A DNA stretch of 64,000 nucleotides from Klebsiella sp. BIGb0407. Its GTDB lineage: Bacteria > Pseudomonadota > Gammaproteobacteria > Enterobacterales > Enterobacteriaceae. The notes beneath the pieces are model-generated. The model made no database searches. It saw only the letters and a program-made list of their open reading frames with translations, and was not told the DNA's origin. The position numbers and the translations under genes were made by a program. This document shows, one piece after another, positions 1-9,684 of this stretch (within the stretch, counting starts at the first letter, position 1; each line of letters begins with the position of its first letter). The DNA lies in NCBI RefSeq assembly GCF_024807845.1, contig NZ_JANUEQ010000002.1, positions 310,001 through 374,000 of the forward strand, given 5' to 3'.

Positions 1-38
1 GCGCTGATTTATTAACAATAATTGAAATCATATTATGA

Positions 39-67
39 TTGACATAAAGAAGTACCCTCCTTAGACT
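39..67 (+). promoter_or_regulatory. Sigma-70 promoter of the Ter biosynthetic operon
   Basis: A TTGACA -35 box (39-44) and a TAGACT -10 box (62-67) are separated by exactly 17 bases, 45 bases upstream of the first gene of the operon. The AT-rich sequence at 1-38 could hold regulator sites; binding by TerW is only a guess. No other promoter-like pair is obvious within the five-gene run to 5127. Confidence 0.7.
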
Positions 68-111
68 CAACTCTCAATGGTTTCCTCCTCTCATTCCGGG
101 ACAAATAAGCG

Positions 112-1182
112 ATGAGTTACACAATCTGGTTTATGGAAGGCTTATCGTCGCAGCGCGATATCATTTCAGGTGTTCAGGCATTTTTTAAAGAGACTGATCA
201 GGCCGTTACCGTGCTTGCCTCTCATCGCCATCATCGCAATGAAATACTCTCTCAGGCGGATATCGCCTTGATTGAACCTGCTGAGGATGAGCAGAGACTG
301 GATTTCATTGTTAACACCGTAAAAAAATATGGAGTAAAGGCTATCCATAGCGGTCGTAACTGCCAGTGGTTTGAAGAACATCGCCAGCAGATTGAAATGC
401 TGGGTGTTTCCCTGACGACAGGCGCAAGCAGCCTTGCAACGCTTACACTTGCAGATGACAAAGTTGAATTTGCCCGGAAAATGGAGGCTCATGGCCTGCC
501 CGTTGTACCTTCTGTGCGAATTGAAAGCGCCGGAGAATTGCGTGAGAAACTCACATCGGCAGACAATAAAAACGCGCTTTGCGTAAAACCGGTTACGGGT
601 ATTTACGGTATGGGATTCTGGCGCTTTGATGAGAACGCGACCCCAATGTCAGCGTTTACTCATCCCGATAACCGTAAAGTGCATCCTGAGATGTATTTGC
701 ATGCACTTGAGCAGCAAGATGATTTTAAACCGCTGGTTCTGATGCCTTGGTTACCGGGTCCCGAATATTCTGTCGATATGCTCGTTGAAAAAGGTGAAGT
801 CATTGCCGCTGTTGCCCGTCGCAAAGAGGGCGCTCTGCAATATCTCGAGCAGTCAGGTCCCGCCTTTGAGCTGGGTAAACGCTGCGCTCAGTTGATGGAA
901 GCGAACGGTCTCGTCAATGTACAGACGCGCAATAACGAAAATGGTGAACCCGTTCTGCTGGAGATTAATATGCGGCCTTCGGGTGGTATCGGCTATACCC
1001 TCCATAGTGGCGTAAACCTGCCTGCCCTGTTTGCCCTGCGTCAGCTCGGACTCTGTAGTGAATCCGAGGCTAAATTGCTGGCAACAGAAAGCTTCGCGCC
1101 CATCGTTGTTCGCTCGATGACTGATGTCATCCTCTATCCGACCGTTCTGGATAACCTTGTCGCCAGCAACGGGAGCGACTGA
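112..1182 (+). CDS. ATP-grasp protein of the tellurite-resistance biosynthetic operon
   Basis: A 356-residue ATP-grasp ligase. Visible hallmarks are the DK...GLPVVPS segment (about 116-134) that opens the ATP-grasp fold, a nucleotide-binding lysine in VKP (about 158-160), the GPEYSVDML strand (216-224), and the metal-binding LEINMRPSGG motif (about 283-292). Enzymes of this class join a carboxylate to an amine or thiol using ATP. It is the first gene of five closely spaced genes of the kind found beside ter genes on IncHI2 plasmids and some enterobacterial chromosomes, where comparative genomics has proposed synthesis of a nucleoside-like metabolite. The actual substrate is unknown. The ATG lies 45 bases after the promoter and has only a weak ribosome-binding site. 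Confidence 0.88.
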   Translation: MSYTIWFMEGLSSQRDIISGVQAFFKETDQAVTVLASHRHHRNEILSQADIALIEPAEDEQRLDFIVNTVKKYGVKAIHSGRNCQWFEEHRQQIEMLGVSLTTGASSLATLTLADDKVEFARKMEAHGLPVVPSVRIESAGELREKLTSADNKNALCVKPVTGIYGMGFWRFDENATPMSAFTHPDNRKVHPEMYLHALEQQDDFKPLVLMPWLPGPEYSVDMLVEKGEVIAAVARRKEGALQYLEQSGPAFELGKRCAQLMEANGLVNVQTRNNENGEPVLLEINMRPSGGIGYTLHSGVNLPALFALRQLGLCSESEAKLLATESFAPIVVRSMTDVILYPTVLDNLVASNGSD

Positions 1183-1184
1183 TT

Positions 1185-2321
1185 ATGCAAAATCAACCCA
1201 CTCTCTATCGCAAAGAGCTGTCAGGCGGAACCCTGACGGTGACTCCGACAGGTGGTATTCTGCCGTTAGAGTCCCTGTTCGATATTGCCGAACGTCGTAA
1301 CCCTAAACGCGGCTTTCTTTTTGTCAGCAAGGTGCTGGGAAAACATATTCCGGTCTCACCTCTGATAATGCGTTCCGTCTATCAGCAACTGGCACAACAG
1401 ATCCCGGCAAATCTCCCTCAGCCAGTACTGTTTATCGGTATGGCGGAAACCGCCGTCGGGCTGGGAGCTGGCGTCTATCATGAAGCGTCAAAACAGTTCA
1501 ATGAAGCCGTCTATCTGACCTCAACCCGCTATCCGGTTGAGGGAGAATTAATGTGTGAATTTAAAGAAGATCATTCACATGCAACAGATCATCTGCTCTA
1601 TCACCCTGCCAGCCCCGTTCTTCGGGACCATGTGCGTAACGCACGTACACTGGTGCTGATTGATGATGAAGCGACTACGGGTAAAACCTTTATCAACCTG
1701 CTAGAGGCATTGCGCACCGAGGCAAATCTGTCGGCAATAGAACAGGTTGTTACCGTGACACTCACCAACTGGAGTGGAAACGCCATCGCCGAACAGTGTC
1801 CACTCCCAGTCATATCAGTATCTCTCGTTGAAGGGGACTGGCACTGGGAGAAAAAAGTGAATGCACCGGTTCCCGTCATGCCTGACGTCAATGTCACGGC
1901 AAAAGGAAGCGTGGCTATTATCGGAAAACAAAGCTGGGGGCGTCTGGGGATGGCAAAGCCTGCTGGCGATCTGGGTACCGGGGTAGCTGTTACGGCAGGG
2001 GAAAAAATATTAGTGCTGGGAACCGGGGAATTTGTCTGGGAACCCTTCTTACTGGCGGAACGTCTCGAAGCTCAAGGGGCTGAAGTCAGGTTCAGTAGCA
2101 CCACCCGCTCCCCCATCTCTACTGGCTTTGCTATTGAGTCAGGAATTGCCTTTGCCGATAATTATGGGCTCGGTATTCCCAATTTTGTCTATAACGTCGC
2201 CCACCAGCAATTCGACCGAATTCTGCTTTGTATCGAAACCCCGATTGAGAGTATCGACCCTGCCTTGCTGGATGCCTTAAACAGTGTGGCTCCCGACGTT
2301 GAGGTTATCGTTTATGAATAA
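1185..2321 (+). CDS. Phosphoribosyltransferase with C-terminal TRSP domain (Ter operon)
   Basis: 378 residues. The N-terminal half is a type I phosphoribosyltransferase: the PRPP loop LVLIDDEATTG sits at about 156-166. The C-terminal domain carries the literal TRSP signature (about 307-310) that names the domain family. It starts two bases after the ATP-grasp stop codon, so the two are translationally linked. In Ter-associated operons this protein is predicted to transfer ribose-phosphate onto an unknown base or acceptor. The gene ends eight bases inside the following HAD gene. The family assignment is firm; the reaction is inferred. Confidence 0.87.
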   Translation: MQNQPTLYRKELSGGTLTVTPTGGILPLESLFDIAERRNPKRGFLFVSKVLGKHIPVSPLIMRSVYQQLAQQIPANLPQPVLFIGMAETAVGLGAGVYHEASKQFNEAVYLTSTRYPVEGELMCEFKEDHSHATDHLLYHPASPVLRDHVRNARTLVLIDDEATTGKTFINLLEALRTEANLSAIEQVVTVTLTNWSGNAIAEQCPLPVISVSLVEGDWHWEKKVNAPVPVMPDVNVTAKGSVAIIGKQSWGRLGMAKPAGDLGTGVAVTAGEKILVLGTGEFVWEPFLLAERLEAQGAEVRFSSTTRSPISTGFAIESGIAFADNYGLGIPNFVYNVAHQQFDRILLCIETPIESIDPALLDALNSVAPDVEVIVYE

Positions 2322-3087
2322 GCCCGTGGTTTTCTCCGACCTGGATGACACGCTGTTTCAGACTCGCCGGAAAATGGTGGATAAACTTGCGCAGGAGCCC
2401 TTCCGGACAGGAGCCCTGGATCCGTCCATGAATCCACGCAGTTTTATGACGGAAGAACAGTCTATGCTGGTGGACTGGCTGATTGAACATGCAGACTTTA
2501 TTCCCGTCACCGCACGCGGTACGGACGAGATAGCGCGAGTCACTATCCCTTATCGTTCATGGGCTATTACCACGCATGGTGCGGTGATCCTGACGCCAGA
2601 AGGTACACCCGATGAAAAGTGGAAAAAACATATGCAGGCAACGCTGTCTGCCTACCGGGAGCCTTTGCTAACTCTGCAGCGTTATATTACTTCACTGATG
2701 GCTGAAAAAGGCATTCAGGGTTGGGCAAGAATCAATTATGAATATGGCGATACTCCCGTCTACCTGGTGATGAAGCATACCGACAACACACAGCTTGCTG
2801 AGCTCTACGCCTTTGGTAAGGAACTTGAAACCCTGTATCCGACTAGCGGTTTTTATATTCATCGCAATAGTAACAATATTGCCTGGCTGCCAGTTCCAGT
2901 AGAAAAAGGCCTGGCAACACAATACTTACTCGACAAGTTACGCGCAGAGCGCGGCGTTTTCCCAGTGATGGGTCTGGGTGACAGTCTTAGCGATCATAGC
3001 TTTATGAAACTGTGCCATTGGTTTGGTCTGCCTCGTCAGAGTCAGTTTGCTGAACATATCAATCGCCATGTTTTTGGAGAGCAATAA
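2314..3087 (+). CDS. HAD-superfamily hydrolase of the Ter operon
   Basis: 257 residues from the ATG at 2314, chosen because the HAD motif I begins right after it (DLDDT, residues 9-13). Motif II is the threonine in VTARG (about 65-69) and motif IV is GDSLSD (about 222-227), giving a complete Cof-type phosphatase active site. The start overlaps the end of the phosphoribosyltransferase gene by eight bases. A longer reading from 2284 adds ten residues with no HAD content and is less likely. It probably dephosphorylates an intermediate made by its operon partners; the substrate is unknown. Confidence 0.87.
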   Translation: MNKPVVFSDLDDTLFQTRRKMVDKLAQEPFRTGALDPSMNPRSFMTEEQSMLVDWLIEHADFIPVTARGTDEIARVTIPYRSWAITTHGAVILTPEGTPDEKWKKHMQATLSAYREPLLTLQRYITSLMAEKGIQGWARINYEYGDTPVYLVMKHTDNTQLAELYAFGKELETLYPTSGFYIHRNSNNIAWLPVPVEKGLATQYLLDKLRAERGVFPVMGLGDSLSDHSFMKLCHWFGLPRQSQFAEHINRHVFGEQ

Positions 3088-3088
3088 T

Positions 3089-4171
3089 ATGCAATCCTTT
3101 ATCCCCTTTTCTGGTTCCTATCTGCCTGAGGATATTCATTTTTTGCTCAAGCCGGTGGCAATAGAAATGACATCGGTGGAACAAAAAGAACTGCTTATTC
3201 AGTCAGGTACCAAACATTATTCCGAGATGTTAAGTCAGGAACCTGAGCCCACCCGCTGGCATCTTGATTTATTTTCCCGAGCTCTGGATAAAGGCGCCAT
3301 TCGCCTGGCAAGAGAAGTGGTAATGCTGGCAAAAGCGCTGTCAGACCGCTTCGATAATACACCGATTATATTAGTCAGTCTGGTTCGTGCTGGCGTCCCT
3401 CTTGGCGTGATGCTACATCAAACTTTGCGGGAGATGGGTAAGCAGTCATACCATTATGGCGTGAGCATTATTCGCGACAGGGGAATTGATAGCACCGCAA
3501 TGGATTGGATTGAGAACCGACATGGTACAGAAGGTGTCGTATTTGTCGATGGCTGGACCGGTAAAGGGGCCATTAGTGGCGAACTACGACGCTCACTGGC
3601 ATCACGATCAGGGTATCCAGTCAACCCACGCCTGGTTGTTCTCGCCGATCCTTGTGGTGTATCCTGGCTCACCGCCAGTCATGATGACTGGTTGATCCCC
3701 TTTGGCATTATGGGTTCGCCCGTGTCCGGGCTTATCTCACGCTCTGTCTGGTCATCTGAAGGACTGCATGGCTGTGTTCAGTGTGAGCATCTTCGTCAAT
3801 TTGACTGTAGCCGCTCGTTCGTGGATAGCGTTGCCGGGTGTCGGGACTCACTGGAAAAACAGACTATTCCGGCCAGCCAGCGGACTTCTGAAAGTCACAA
3901 TACAAAGTTGAAATCTCTTAGCGAGCAGGTTATTGGTAATCTGGCCACACAATACAATATTTCCAATATTAACCGGATTAAACCCGGTATTGCAGAAGCC
4001 ACACGTGCCGTTTTACGCAGGCTTCCCGAACATGTTTTAGTCCGTTCGGTGGACGATCCTGACGTTGAGCTCCTGGTCTGCCAGGCACGTGAAAAAAATA
4101 TCACCATCACTGAGGTCGGTGACAACCTCGGACAATACCGTGCAATCACCATTATTAAAAAGGTGCACTGA
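3089..4171 (+). CDS. PRTase-PELOTA protein of the Ter operon (annotated elsewhere as cysteine protease StiP family)
   Basis: 360 residues from the ATG at 3089, which has a GGAGAG ribosome-binding site at 3076 and follows the HAD stop codon by one base. The N-terminal two-thirds is phosphoribosyltransferase-like: a PIILVSLVRAGVPLG strand-loop (about 92-106) and a PRPP-binding loop VFVDGWTGKGA (about 151-161). The last ~70 residues (VLVRSVDDPDVELLV and onwards) resemble the PELOTA/L7Ae RNA-binding fold. Public annotation calls such proteins StiP-family cysteine proteases, but what I see is a PRTase plus an RNA-binding-type tail, so the protease label should be treated with care. Confidence 0.82.
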   Translation: MQSFIPFSGSYLPEDIHFLLKPVAIEMTSVEQKELLIQSGTKHYSEMLSQEPEPTRWHLDLFSRALDKGAIRLAREVVMLAKALSDRFDNTPIILVSLVRAGVPLGVMLHQTLREMGKQSYHYGVSIIRDRGIDSTAMDWIENRHGTEGVVFVDGWTGKGAISGELRRSLASRSGYPVNPRLVVLADPCGVSWLTASHDDWLIPFGIMGSPVSGLISRSVWSSEGLHGCVQCEHLRQFDCSRSFVDSVAGCRDSLEKQTIPASQRTSESHNTKLKSLSEQVIGNLATQYNISNINRIKPGIAEATRAVLRRLPEHVLVRSVDDPDVELLVCQAREKNITITEVGDNLGQYRAITIIKKVH

Positions 4172-5127
4172 TGACTAAGAGACTATCGCCTTATCGGCTG
4201 GGTGCCACACTCTATATGCCTGCAACGCGCTCTGATATTGCCAGTTGTATCCTGAATAATGACATTGTCGGGCTCCGTTCGATTGTGATTTGCCTTGAGG
4301 ATGCTGTCAGTGAAGCAGATGTCCCCGCGGCGATGGCTAATTTAAAACAGGTTCTGGGTGTGTTATGCGAAGCAAAAGCAGAAGGTCTGGGTGATGAATG
4401 GCCACTGATATTTATTCGTCCTCGCCATACAGGCATGGGTCAATATTTAGTGAGCGCTCTGGATTTATCCCCGATTGATGGGCTGGTCTTACCCAAGTTC
4501 ACCCTCGCTTCCCTGCCTGTGTGGTGGGAAATCATGAAGGATTCACACTTATGTATGATGCCGACCCTGGAAACTGAAGACGTCTTTGACGTAATCCGGA
4601 TGCGTGAACTCGCCACAGCTCTGGTAGAACATTCCTGCCACCAGCGGATCATCGCCCTGCGTATCGGAGGAAACGATCTCATGAATGTCATTTCCCTGCG
4701 CCGCCCGCGTAATCTCACGCTCTATGACAGTCCGATGGGCTATGTCATCAAAATGCTCGTCGCAGTCTTTGGCTCCAGAGATTTTGCGCTGACTTCTCCG
4801 GTGTGTGAGCATATTGATGACCATCATGTGATGGAGCGTGAACTTGCACTCGATATGGCACACGGGCTGGTAGGGAAAACGGCTATTCATCCAAATCAGA
4901 TAGCAAAAATCGAGCGTGCCCTGATGGTTACCTCAGCCGATCATGAAGATGCGCTACGGATCCTGAATTCCAGTCAGGCGGTCTTTAAATCGCAAGGCGC
5001 AATGTGTGAACCGGCAACCCATCGACGCTGGGCGGCCAGAGTGCTTGAACAAGCCCAGGTTTATGGGATTGCCCAGGAGAATATACCGGAAAATATACGG
5101 CGCGTGACGCACACAAATCCCTACTAA
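4171..5127 (+). CDS. HpcH/HpaI aldolase, citrate-lyase beta-like (Ter operon)
   Basis: 318 residues. The family core is visible: CLEDAV with its acidic metal/CoA-site residues (about 41-46) and the C-terminal GKTAIHPNQI motif (about 235-245) typical of CitE-like lyases. The ATG overlaps the preceding stop codon (TGATG), so it is the last gene of the coupled five-gene unit. CitE-like proteins cleave or form C-C bonds on acyl or small-acid substrates. No CitD or CitF partner lies nearby, so ordinary citrate lyase activity is unlikely; a dedicated step in the Ter-linked metabolite pathway is the better inference. Confidence 0.85.
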   Translation: MTKRLSPYRLGATLYMPATRSDIASCILNNDIVGLRSIVICLEDAVSEADVPAAMANLKQVLGVLCEAKAEGLGDEWPLIFIRPRHTGMGQYLVSALDLSPIDGLVLPKFTLASLPVWWEIMKDSHLCMMPTLETEDVFDVIRMRELATALVEHSCHQRIIALRIGGNDLMNVISLRRPRNLTLYDSPMGYVIKMLVAVFGSRDFALTSPVCEHIDDHHVMERELALDMAHGLVGKTAIHPNQIAKIERALMVTSADHEDALRILNSSQAVFKSQGAMCEPATHRRWAARVLEQAQVYGIAQENIPENIRRVTHTNPY

Positions 5128-5299
5128 GCTGGCTCAGCAGACTCTGATTATTGATACTGGTTTAACTAAGATTGAGGTTTTAAATGATAGAATAATCCGG
5201 CATTCTTTAAGCATTTCAGCAAGGTCTGAACGACGATAACTCTAATAAAATAGCGCTACTTGAACGATTTCTTTAACTGATGGCAGGCAATCACTCACT

Positions 5300-5761
5300 A
5301 TGCAACTCAGCACGCGACAAGCACGTGTTTTTCGACTGGCAATGCTGTTAGGCCCGGGCACTCCCGTAGAAAGCCAAAAAATTATCAGCCAGCTTAACTG
5401 TTCTGAGCCAACCTTAACGCGTGCACTAAAAGAGTTAAGGGAAACCTACTCGGCCGAGATCCGCTATAGTAAAGCTACGCATTCCTATCAACTCGTTGAG
5501 CCAGGGCTGCTGGATAAAAAAACGCTCCGTCAGATACACAATACTCTGAGTTCAAACGTCGAGACTAAAACTGATGAAGTCGTCAGTAAAGTGTCACTGG
5601 ACAAAGAAAAAAAGAAAGCGGTATCGCTATCACTGCGCATGTCGGTATTACGTAAAATTGATCAACTCGCCATGCAAACTGAAACCACGCGTAGCGATAT
5701 TGTCGAGCTGCTGGTCGACAGCGCGATTGCTCAGCTGGCAGCAACATTACATCGGCGTTAA
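5300..5761 (+). CDS. terW: Tellurite-resistance regulator TerW
   Basis: 153 residues, the usual TerW length. The N-terminal ~70 residues form a winged helix (SEPTLTRALKELRE recognition helix region, about 36-49). The C-terminal part, from about residue 105 (AVSLSLRMSVLRKIDQLA), looks like a ribbon-helix-helix DNA-binding domain. TerW has been reported to bind the promoter region of ter genes, so it probably controls the operon upstream and any terZABCDE genes outside the window. It follows the operon after a 172-base gap and is likely transcribed separately. Identification rests on recalled similarity to plasmid TerW proteins. Confidence 0.82.
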   Translation: MQLSTRQARVFRLAMLLGPGTPVESQKIISQLNCSEPTLTRALKELRETYSAEIRYSKATHSYQLVEPGLLDKKTLRQIHNTLSSNVETKTDEVVSKVSLDKEKKKAVSLSLRMSVLRKIDQLAMQTETTRSDIVELLVDSAIAQLAATLHRR

Positions 5762-5866
5762 TCAAAATACCCGCTATCCAAAAACCACTCTGATAGCGGC
5801 CTGAAATACACACTTTATTGCAGAGCCACTTGCTCCTGGCGCAATCTGCTATTATTCTCATTCCCT

Positions 5867-6364
5867 ATGAAAGCCCCCCGTATCCCTATTGCCATCCAGC
5901 AAGCCGTTATGCACTGTCTGCGTGAAAAACTCATGCAAGCAAATACCTTTTTGCAACGTGAATATACGCTACCCAACGTGCTCTATCAGCAGCGCGGCAC
6001 GGCGGCGGGTACCGCATGGCTTGAGAAAAATGAAATACGCCTGAATCCGGTTTTATTACTGGAAAATCAGCAGCCCTTTATTGATGAAGTCGTGCCTCAT
6101 GAACTGGCGCATATTCTGGTCTGGAAACACTTTGGCCGCGTCCCTCCGCATGGTAAAGAGTGGAAATGGATGATGGAAGTGGTACTCGGCGTGAGCGCCC
6201 GCCGTACTCATCAATTTACCGTGGAATCAGTTCGTTCAAACACTTTTTCCTACTCTTGCCCCTGTCAGCAGCACCAGCTGACTATTCGTCGCCATAATCG
6301 CGTATTACGCGGTGAAACGCAGTACCGCTGTACCCGCTGTGGCCAGCAACTTAAACCAGTCTAA
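5867..6364 (+). CDS. sprT: SprT-family zinc metalloprotease-like protein
   Basis: 165 residues. It has the zincin motif HELAH (about 78-82) and a C-terminal zinc-ribbon with the CPC ... CTRC cysteine pairs, as in E. coli SprT and related to the eukaryotic DNA-protein crosslink protease Spartan. It is the first gene of the conserved sprT-endA-rsmE-gshB run, so this is where the Ter insertion ends and the ancestral backbone starts. Its substrate in bacteria is not established. Confidence 0.95.
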   Translation: MKAPRIPIAIQQAVMHCLREKLMQANTFLQREYTLPNVLYQQRGTAAGTAWLEKNEIRLNPVLLLENQQPFIDEVVPHELAHILVWKHFGRVPPHGKEWKWMMEVVLGVSARRTHQFTVESVRSNTFSYSCPCQQHQLTIRRHNRVLRGETQYRCTRCGQQLKPV

Positions 6365-6463
6365 ATCACACCGATTATTTCCTGGCACTCTAACCAAATC
6401 ACCGATTGAAACTGGATAAATCATCAGGTAGGGTTTCTGCATCTTTCTGCAAAGGCTCTATAA

Positions 6464-7171
6464 ATGTCCAATAAATTAGCTTTCGCCGTTGTCTGTATTG
6501 CCTTATTCAGCTCAATGAGCACCTTCGCGAATACTATCAATAATTTCTCTCAGGCTAAGACCGCTGGCGTAAAAGTGAATGCCGATGCTCCAGGAGACTT
6601 TTATTGCGGCTGTAAGATAGACTGGCAGGGTAAAAAAGGGATCCCAGACCTGGAATCATGTGGCTATAAAATACGTAAAAACGAAGTACGTGCCACACGT
6701 ATTGAATGGGAGCATGTGATGCCCGCCTGGCAGTTTGGCCATCAGTTACAATGCTGGCAGGACGGTGGACGTAAGAACTGCGCTAAAGATCCAGAGTATC
6801 GTACAGTCGAAAGTGATATGCATAACCTGCAACCGGCTGTCGGAGAAGTGAATGCGGATCGCAGTAATTTTATGTTTGGTCAGTGGAATGGCGGTGAAGG
6901 CCAGTATGGTCAGTGCGCGATGAAAATTGATTTTAAAAACAAACTTGCTGAACCGCCAGTTCGCGCTCGAGGCGCTATTGCACGCACTTATTTTTATATG
7001 CGTGACCAATATAAACTCCCTCTTTCACGTCAGCAAACCCAGCTTTTTCAGGCATGGGATAAGCTCTATCCGGTAAGCGATTGGGAGTGCGAACGTGATA
7101 AACGTATTGCTAAAATCCAGGGGAATAATAACCCTTATGTGCTACGGGCTTGCCAGGCGCGAAACAGCTAA
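6464..7171 (+). CDS. endA: Periplasmic endonuclease I
   Basis: 235 residues, as in E. coli EndA. The signal peptide (about 1-22, cleavage after FAN or STFA) directs it to the periplasm, where it cuts double-stranded DNA without sequence specificity. The catalytic region [13 protein letters not shown] is intact and the several conserved cysteines expected for disulfides are present. It lies between sprT and rsmE as in other enterobacteria. A hairpin pair follows the stop codon. Confidence 0.96.
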   Translation: MSNKLAFAVVCIALFSSMSTFANTINNFSQAKTAGVKVNADAPGDFYCGCKIDWQGKKGIPDLESCGYKIRKNEVRATRIEWEHVMPAWQFGHQLQCWQDGGRKNCAKDPEYRTVESDMHNLQPAVGEVNADRSNFMFGQWNGGEGQYGQCAMKIDFKNKLAEPPVRARGAIARTYFYMRDQYKLPLSRQQTQLFQAWDKLYPVSDWECERDKRIAKIQGNNNPYVLRACQARNS

Positions 7172-7180
7172 CCTACACTA

Positions 7181-7248
7181 GCGGTAACTACTTATGTTAC
7201 CGCGGTGATTTGTTTCTCGCCGTCTTAGAGCCTAATGGGATAGGCTCT
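7181..7248 (+). terminator. Two hairpins between endA and rsmE
   Basis: Two perfect 8-bp inverted repeats follow endA: GCGGTAAC/GTTACCGC (7181-7203, loop 7) and AGAGCCTA/TAGGCTCT (7227-7248, loop 6). Neither has a strong T-run, so termination may be partial or the structures may stabilise the 3' end. Confidence 0.5.
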
Positions 7249-7268
7249 TATTAACCGGAAAAAATTTC

Positions 7269-8000
7269 ATGCGTATACCCCGCATTCACCACCCTGCCTT
7301 ATTAGCCGTTGGTCAGGTCACTCTTCTTGACGACGATGCCGCTAACCACGTAGGTCGCGTACTTCGCATGCAGGCGGGCCAGGCGCTGCAACTGTTTGAC
7401 GGTAGCAACCAGGTGTTTGAAGCTGTTATTAAACAGGCTGATAAAAAAAGTGTTCAGGTAGAAATCCTGAGCGGATGTGAAGATAACCGGGAATCACCTC
7501 TCTGGCTGCATCTTGGCCAAGTGATGTCACGCGGTGAAAAGATGGAATTTACCATCCAAAAAGCCGTAGAACTGGGCGTTAATGTCATTACTCCGCTCTA
7601 TTCAGAACGTTGTGGTGTCAAGCTTGATGCTGAACGTCTGAGTAAAAAACTCGGACAGTGGCAAAAAATCGCCATTGCGGCCTGTGAACAATGCGGACGT
7701 AACCAAATTCCTGAAATACGCCCGGTAATGAGTCTTGAAGCCTGGTGTGCTGAACAGGAGCATGGGCTCAAACTGAATTTACACCCACGAGCCAGTGCGA
7801 GTATTAATACGCTGCCACAGCCCGTGGAACGTGTTCGTTTGCTCATCGGCCCGGAAGGCGGACTCTCTGCTGACGAAATCGCCATGACCGCCGAACACCA
7901 ATTTACTGATATTCTGTTAGGACCTCGTGTTCTGCGTACTGAGACTACTGCGCTCACCGCTATTACCGCACTCCAGGTGCGCTTTGGCGATCTGGGCTAA
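7269..8000 (+). CDS. rsmE: 16S rRNA m3U1498 methyltransferase RsmE
   Basis: 243 residues, SPOUT-class methyltransferase that methylates U1498 of 16S rRNA using S-adenosylmethionine. The C-terminal knot is visible in [14 protein letters not shown] (about 192-205) and [16 protein letters not shown] (about 217-232), both diagnostic of the family. gshB starts 12 bases downstream behind an AGGAG site, so rsmE and gshB are co-transcribed. Confidence 0.96.
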   Translation: MRIPRIHHPALLAVGQVTLLDDDAANHVGRVLRMQAGQALQLFDGSNQVFEAVIKQADKKSVQVEILSGCEDNRESPLWLHLGQVMSRGEKMEFTIQKAVELGVNVITPLYSERCGVKLDAERLSKKLGQWQKIAIAACEQCGRNQIPEIRPVMSLEAWCAEQEHGLKLNLHPRASASINTLPQPVERVRLLIGPEGGLSADEIAMTAEHQFTDILLGPRVLRTETTALTAITALQVRFGDLG

Positions 8001-8012
8001 AGGAGAATAACC

Positions 8013-8960
8013 ATGATTAAGCTCGGCATCGTGATGGATCCCATCGCACAGATTAATATTAAGAAAGATTCAAGCTTCGCTATGCTGCTGCAAGCACAGC
8101 AGCGCGGCTATGAACTGCACTATATGGAAATGGCCGATCTCTATCTGAACAATGGCGAAGCACGCGCACGTACGCGCTTACTGAGCGTCGAGCAGAATTA
8201 CGATAACTGGTATACCTTCGGGAACGAGCAGGATATTGAACTTGCCGACCTTGATGTCATCCTGATGCGTAAAGATCCGCCTTTTGACACCGAGTTTATC
8301 TACGCCACCTATATTCTTGAACGTGCGGAAGAGAAAGGTACCCTTATCGTCAATAAGCCGCGCAGCCTGCGTGACTGTAATGAGAAATTATTCACCGCCT
8401 GGTTCTCTGACTTAACGCCAGAAACCCTGGTAACACGTAATAAAGCTCAGCTGAAAGCCTTCTGGCAGAAACATGGCGATATCATCCTCAAGCCGCTGGA
8501 TGGGATGGGTGGTGCTTCAATCTTCCGTGTTAAAGAAAGCGATCCTAACTTAGGCGTGATTGCCGAAACTCTGACTGAACTGGGCACTCGCTACTGCATG
8601 GCTCAGAACTATATCCCGGCAATTAAAGACGGAGATAAGCGCGTATTAGTAATTGACGGCGAACCGGTACCTTACTGCCTGGCACGTATTCCGCAGGGCG
8701 GCGAAACGCGTGGCAACCTGGCGGCTGGCGGTCGTGGTGAACCCCGTCCGTTAACCGAAAGTGACTGGGAAATAGCCCGCCGCGTCGGTCCGGAGCTCAA
8801 AGCCAGAGGCCTGATTTTTGTCGGTCTGGATATTATCGGTGACCGCTTAACCGAAATAAACGTCACCAGCCCAACCTGTATCCGTGAGATTGAAGCTGAG
8901 TTCCCGGTATCCATTACCGGTATGCTGTTTGATGCCATCGAAAAGAGACTGGCGAAATAG
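8013..8960 (+). CDS. gshB: Glutathione synthetase
   Basis: 315 residues, matching E. coli GshB (316). It is an ATP-grasp enzyme that joins glycine to gamma-glutamylcysteine, the second step of glutathione synthesis. ILKPLDGMGGASIF (about 160-173) is the ATP-grasp loop and EINVTSPTC (about 281-289) supplies the metal ligands. A consensus ribosome-binding site precedes the ATG. The rsmE-gshB-yqgE-ruvX order is typical of the order. Confidence 0.97.
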   Translation: MIKLGIVMDPIAQINIKKDSSFAMLLQAQQRGYELHYMEMADLYLNNGEARARTRLLSVEQNYDNWYTFGNEQDIELADLDVILMRKDPPFDTEFIYATYILERAEEKGTLIVNKPRSLRDCNEKLFTAWFSDLTPETLVTRNKAQLKAFWQKHGDIILKPLDGMGGASIFRVKESDPNLGVIAETLTELGTRYCMAQNYIPAIKDGDKRVLVIDGEPVPYCLARIPQGGETRGNLAAGGRGEPRPLTESDWEIARRVGPELKARGLIFVGLDIIGDRLTEINVTSPTCIREIEAEFPVSITGMLFDAIEKRLAK

Positions 8961-8967
8961 CATAACA

Positions 8968-8996
8968 GGCAGGTCTCTTTTCCTGCCTTCTTTTCC
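8968..8996 (+). terminator. Hairpin after gshB
   Basis: GGCAGG (8968-8973) pairs with CCTGCC (8982-8987) across an 8-base loop, followed by a pyrimidine-rich TTCTTTTCCT tract. It is a short, weak intrinsic terminator between gshB and yqgE. Confidence 0.5.
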
Positions 8997-9120
8997 TCTC
9001 TCCCTGAATCGGGCTTTCCAGACCAGCTCTTGGGTAGCCCGATTCTGTTTAATAGTGATAAACTGTTCAGCATCCATCCACTTAGTGCCGTTTTTTTAAC
9101 CGGAATAATACTCACTGCCA

Positions 9121-9684
9121 ATGAATTTACAGCATCATTTCCTTATTGCCATGCCGGCGCTTCAGGATCCCTTATTTAAGCGCTCTGTCGTCTATATTTG
9201 TGAATATAACGAAGATGGTGCAATGGGGATAATTATTAATAAACCGCTGGAAAACCTTCAGATTAGCGGTGTTCTTGAAAAGTTAAAAATTGAGCCTGAC
9301 CCCGTAGAACCGAGTATTCGCCTTGATAAACCGGTATTTATTGGTGGTCCACTTGCAGAAGATCGTGGATTTATTCTGCACTCCCCACCCGACGAATTTG
9401 GTTCCAGTATTCGTATCTCAGAGGATGTGGTAATCACCACTTCTCGTGATGTTCTGGAAACGCTGGGTACCGCTAAACAACCAGAAAATGTGCTGCTTGC
9501 ACTGGGTTATGCTTCCTGGGAAAAAGGTCAGCTTGAACAGGAAATCCTGGAAAATTCATGGCTGACGGTTCCCGCCAGTGCAGATATTCTGTTCCGTACC
9601 CCTATCTCTGAACGCTGGCGCGAAGCAGCTCGCCTCGTCGGAGTGAATATCCATAGTATATCTGTTGAAGCGGGGCATGCTTAA
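9121..9684 (+). CDS. yqgE: YqgE/AlgH family protein
   Basis: 187 residues, DUF179 (AlgH) family. The conserved [10 protein letters not shown] start and [13 protein letters not shown] segment (about 77-89) are present. The function is not well defined; homologues have been linked to alginate regulation and stress. Its stop codon overlaps the ruvX start (TAATG), so the two are translationally coupled, as in most gammaproteobacteria. Confidence 0.94.
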   Translation: MNLQHHFLIAMPALQDPLFKRSVVYICEYNEDGAMGIIINKPLENLQISGVLEKLKIEPDPVEPSIRLDKPVFIGGPLAEDRGFILHSPPDEFGSSIRISEDVVITTSRDVLETLGTAKQPENVLLALGYASWEKGQLEQEILENSWLTVPASADILFRTPISERWREAARLVGVNIHSISVEAGHA

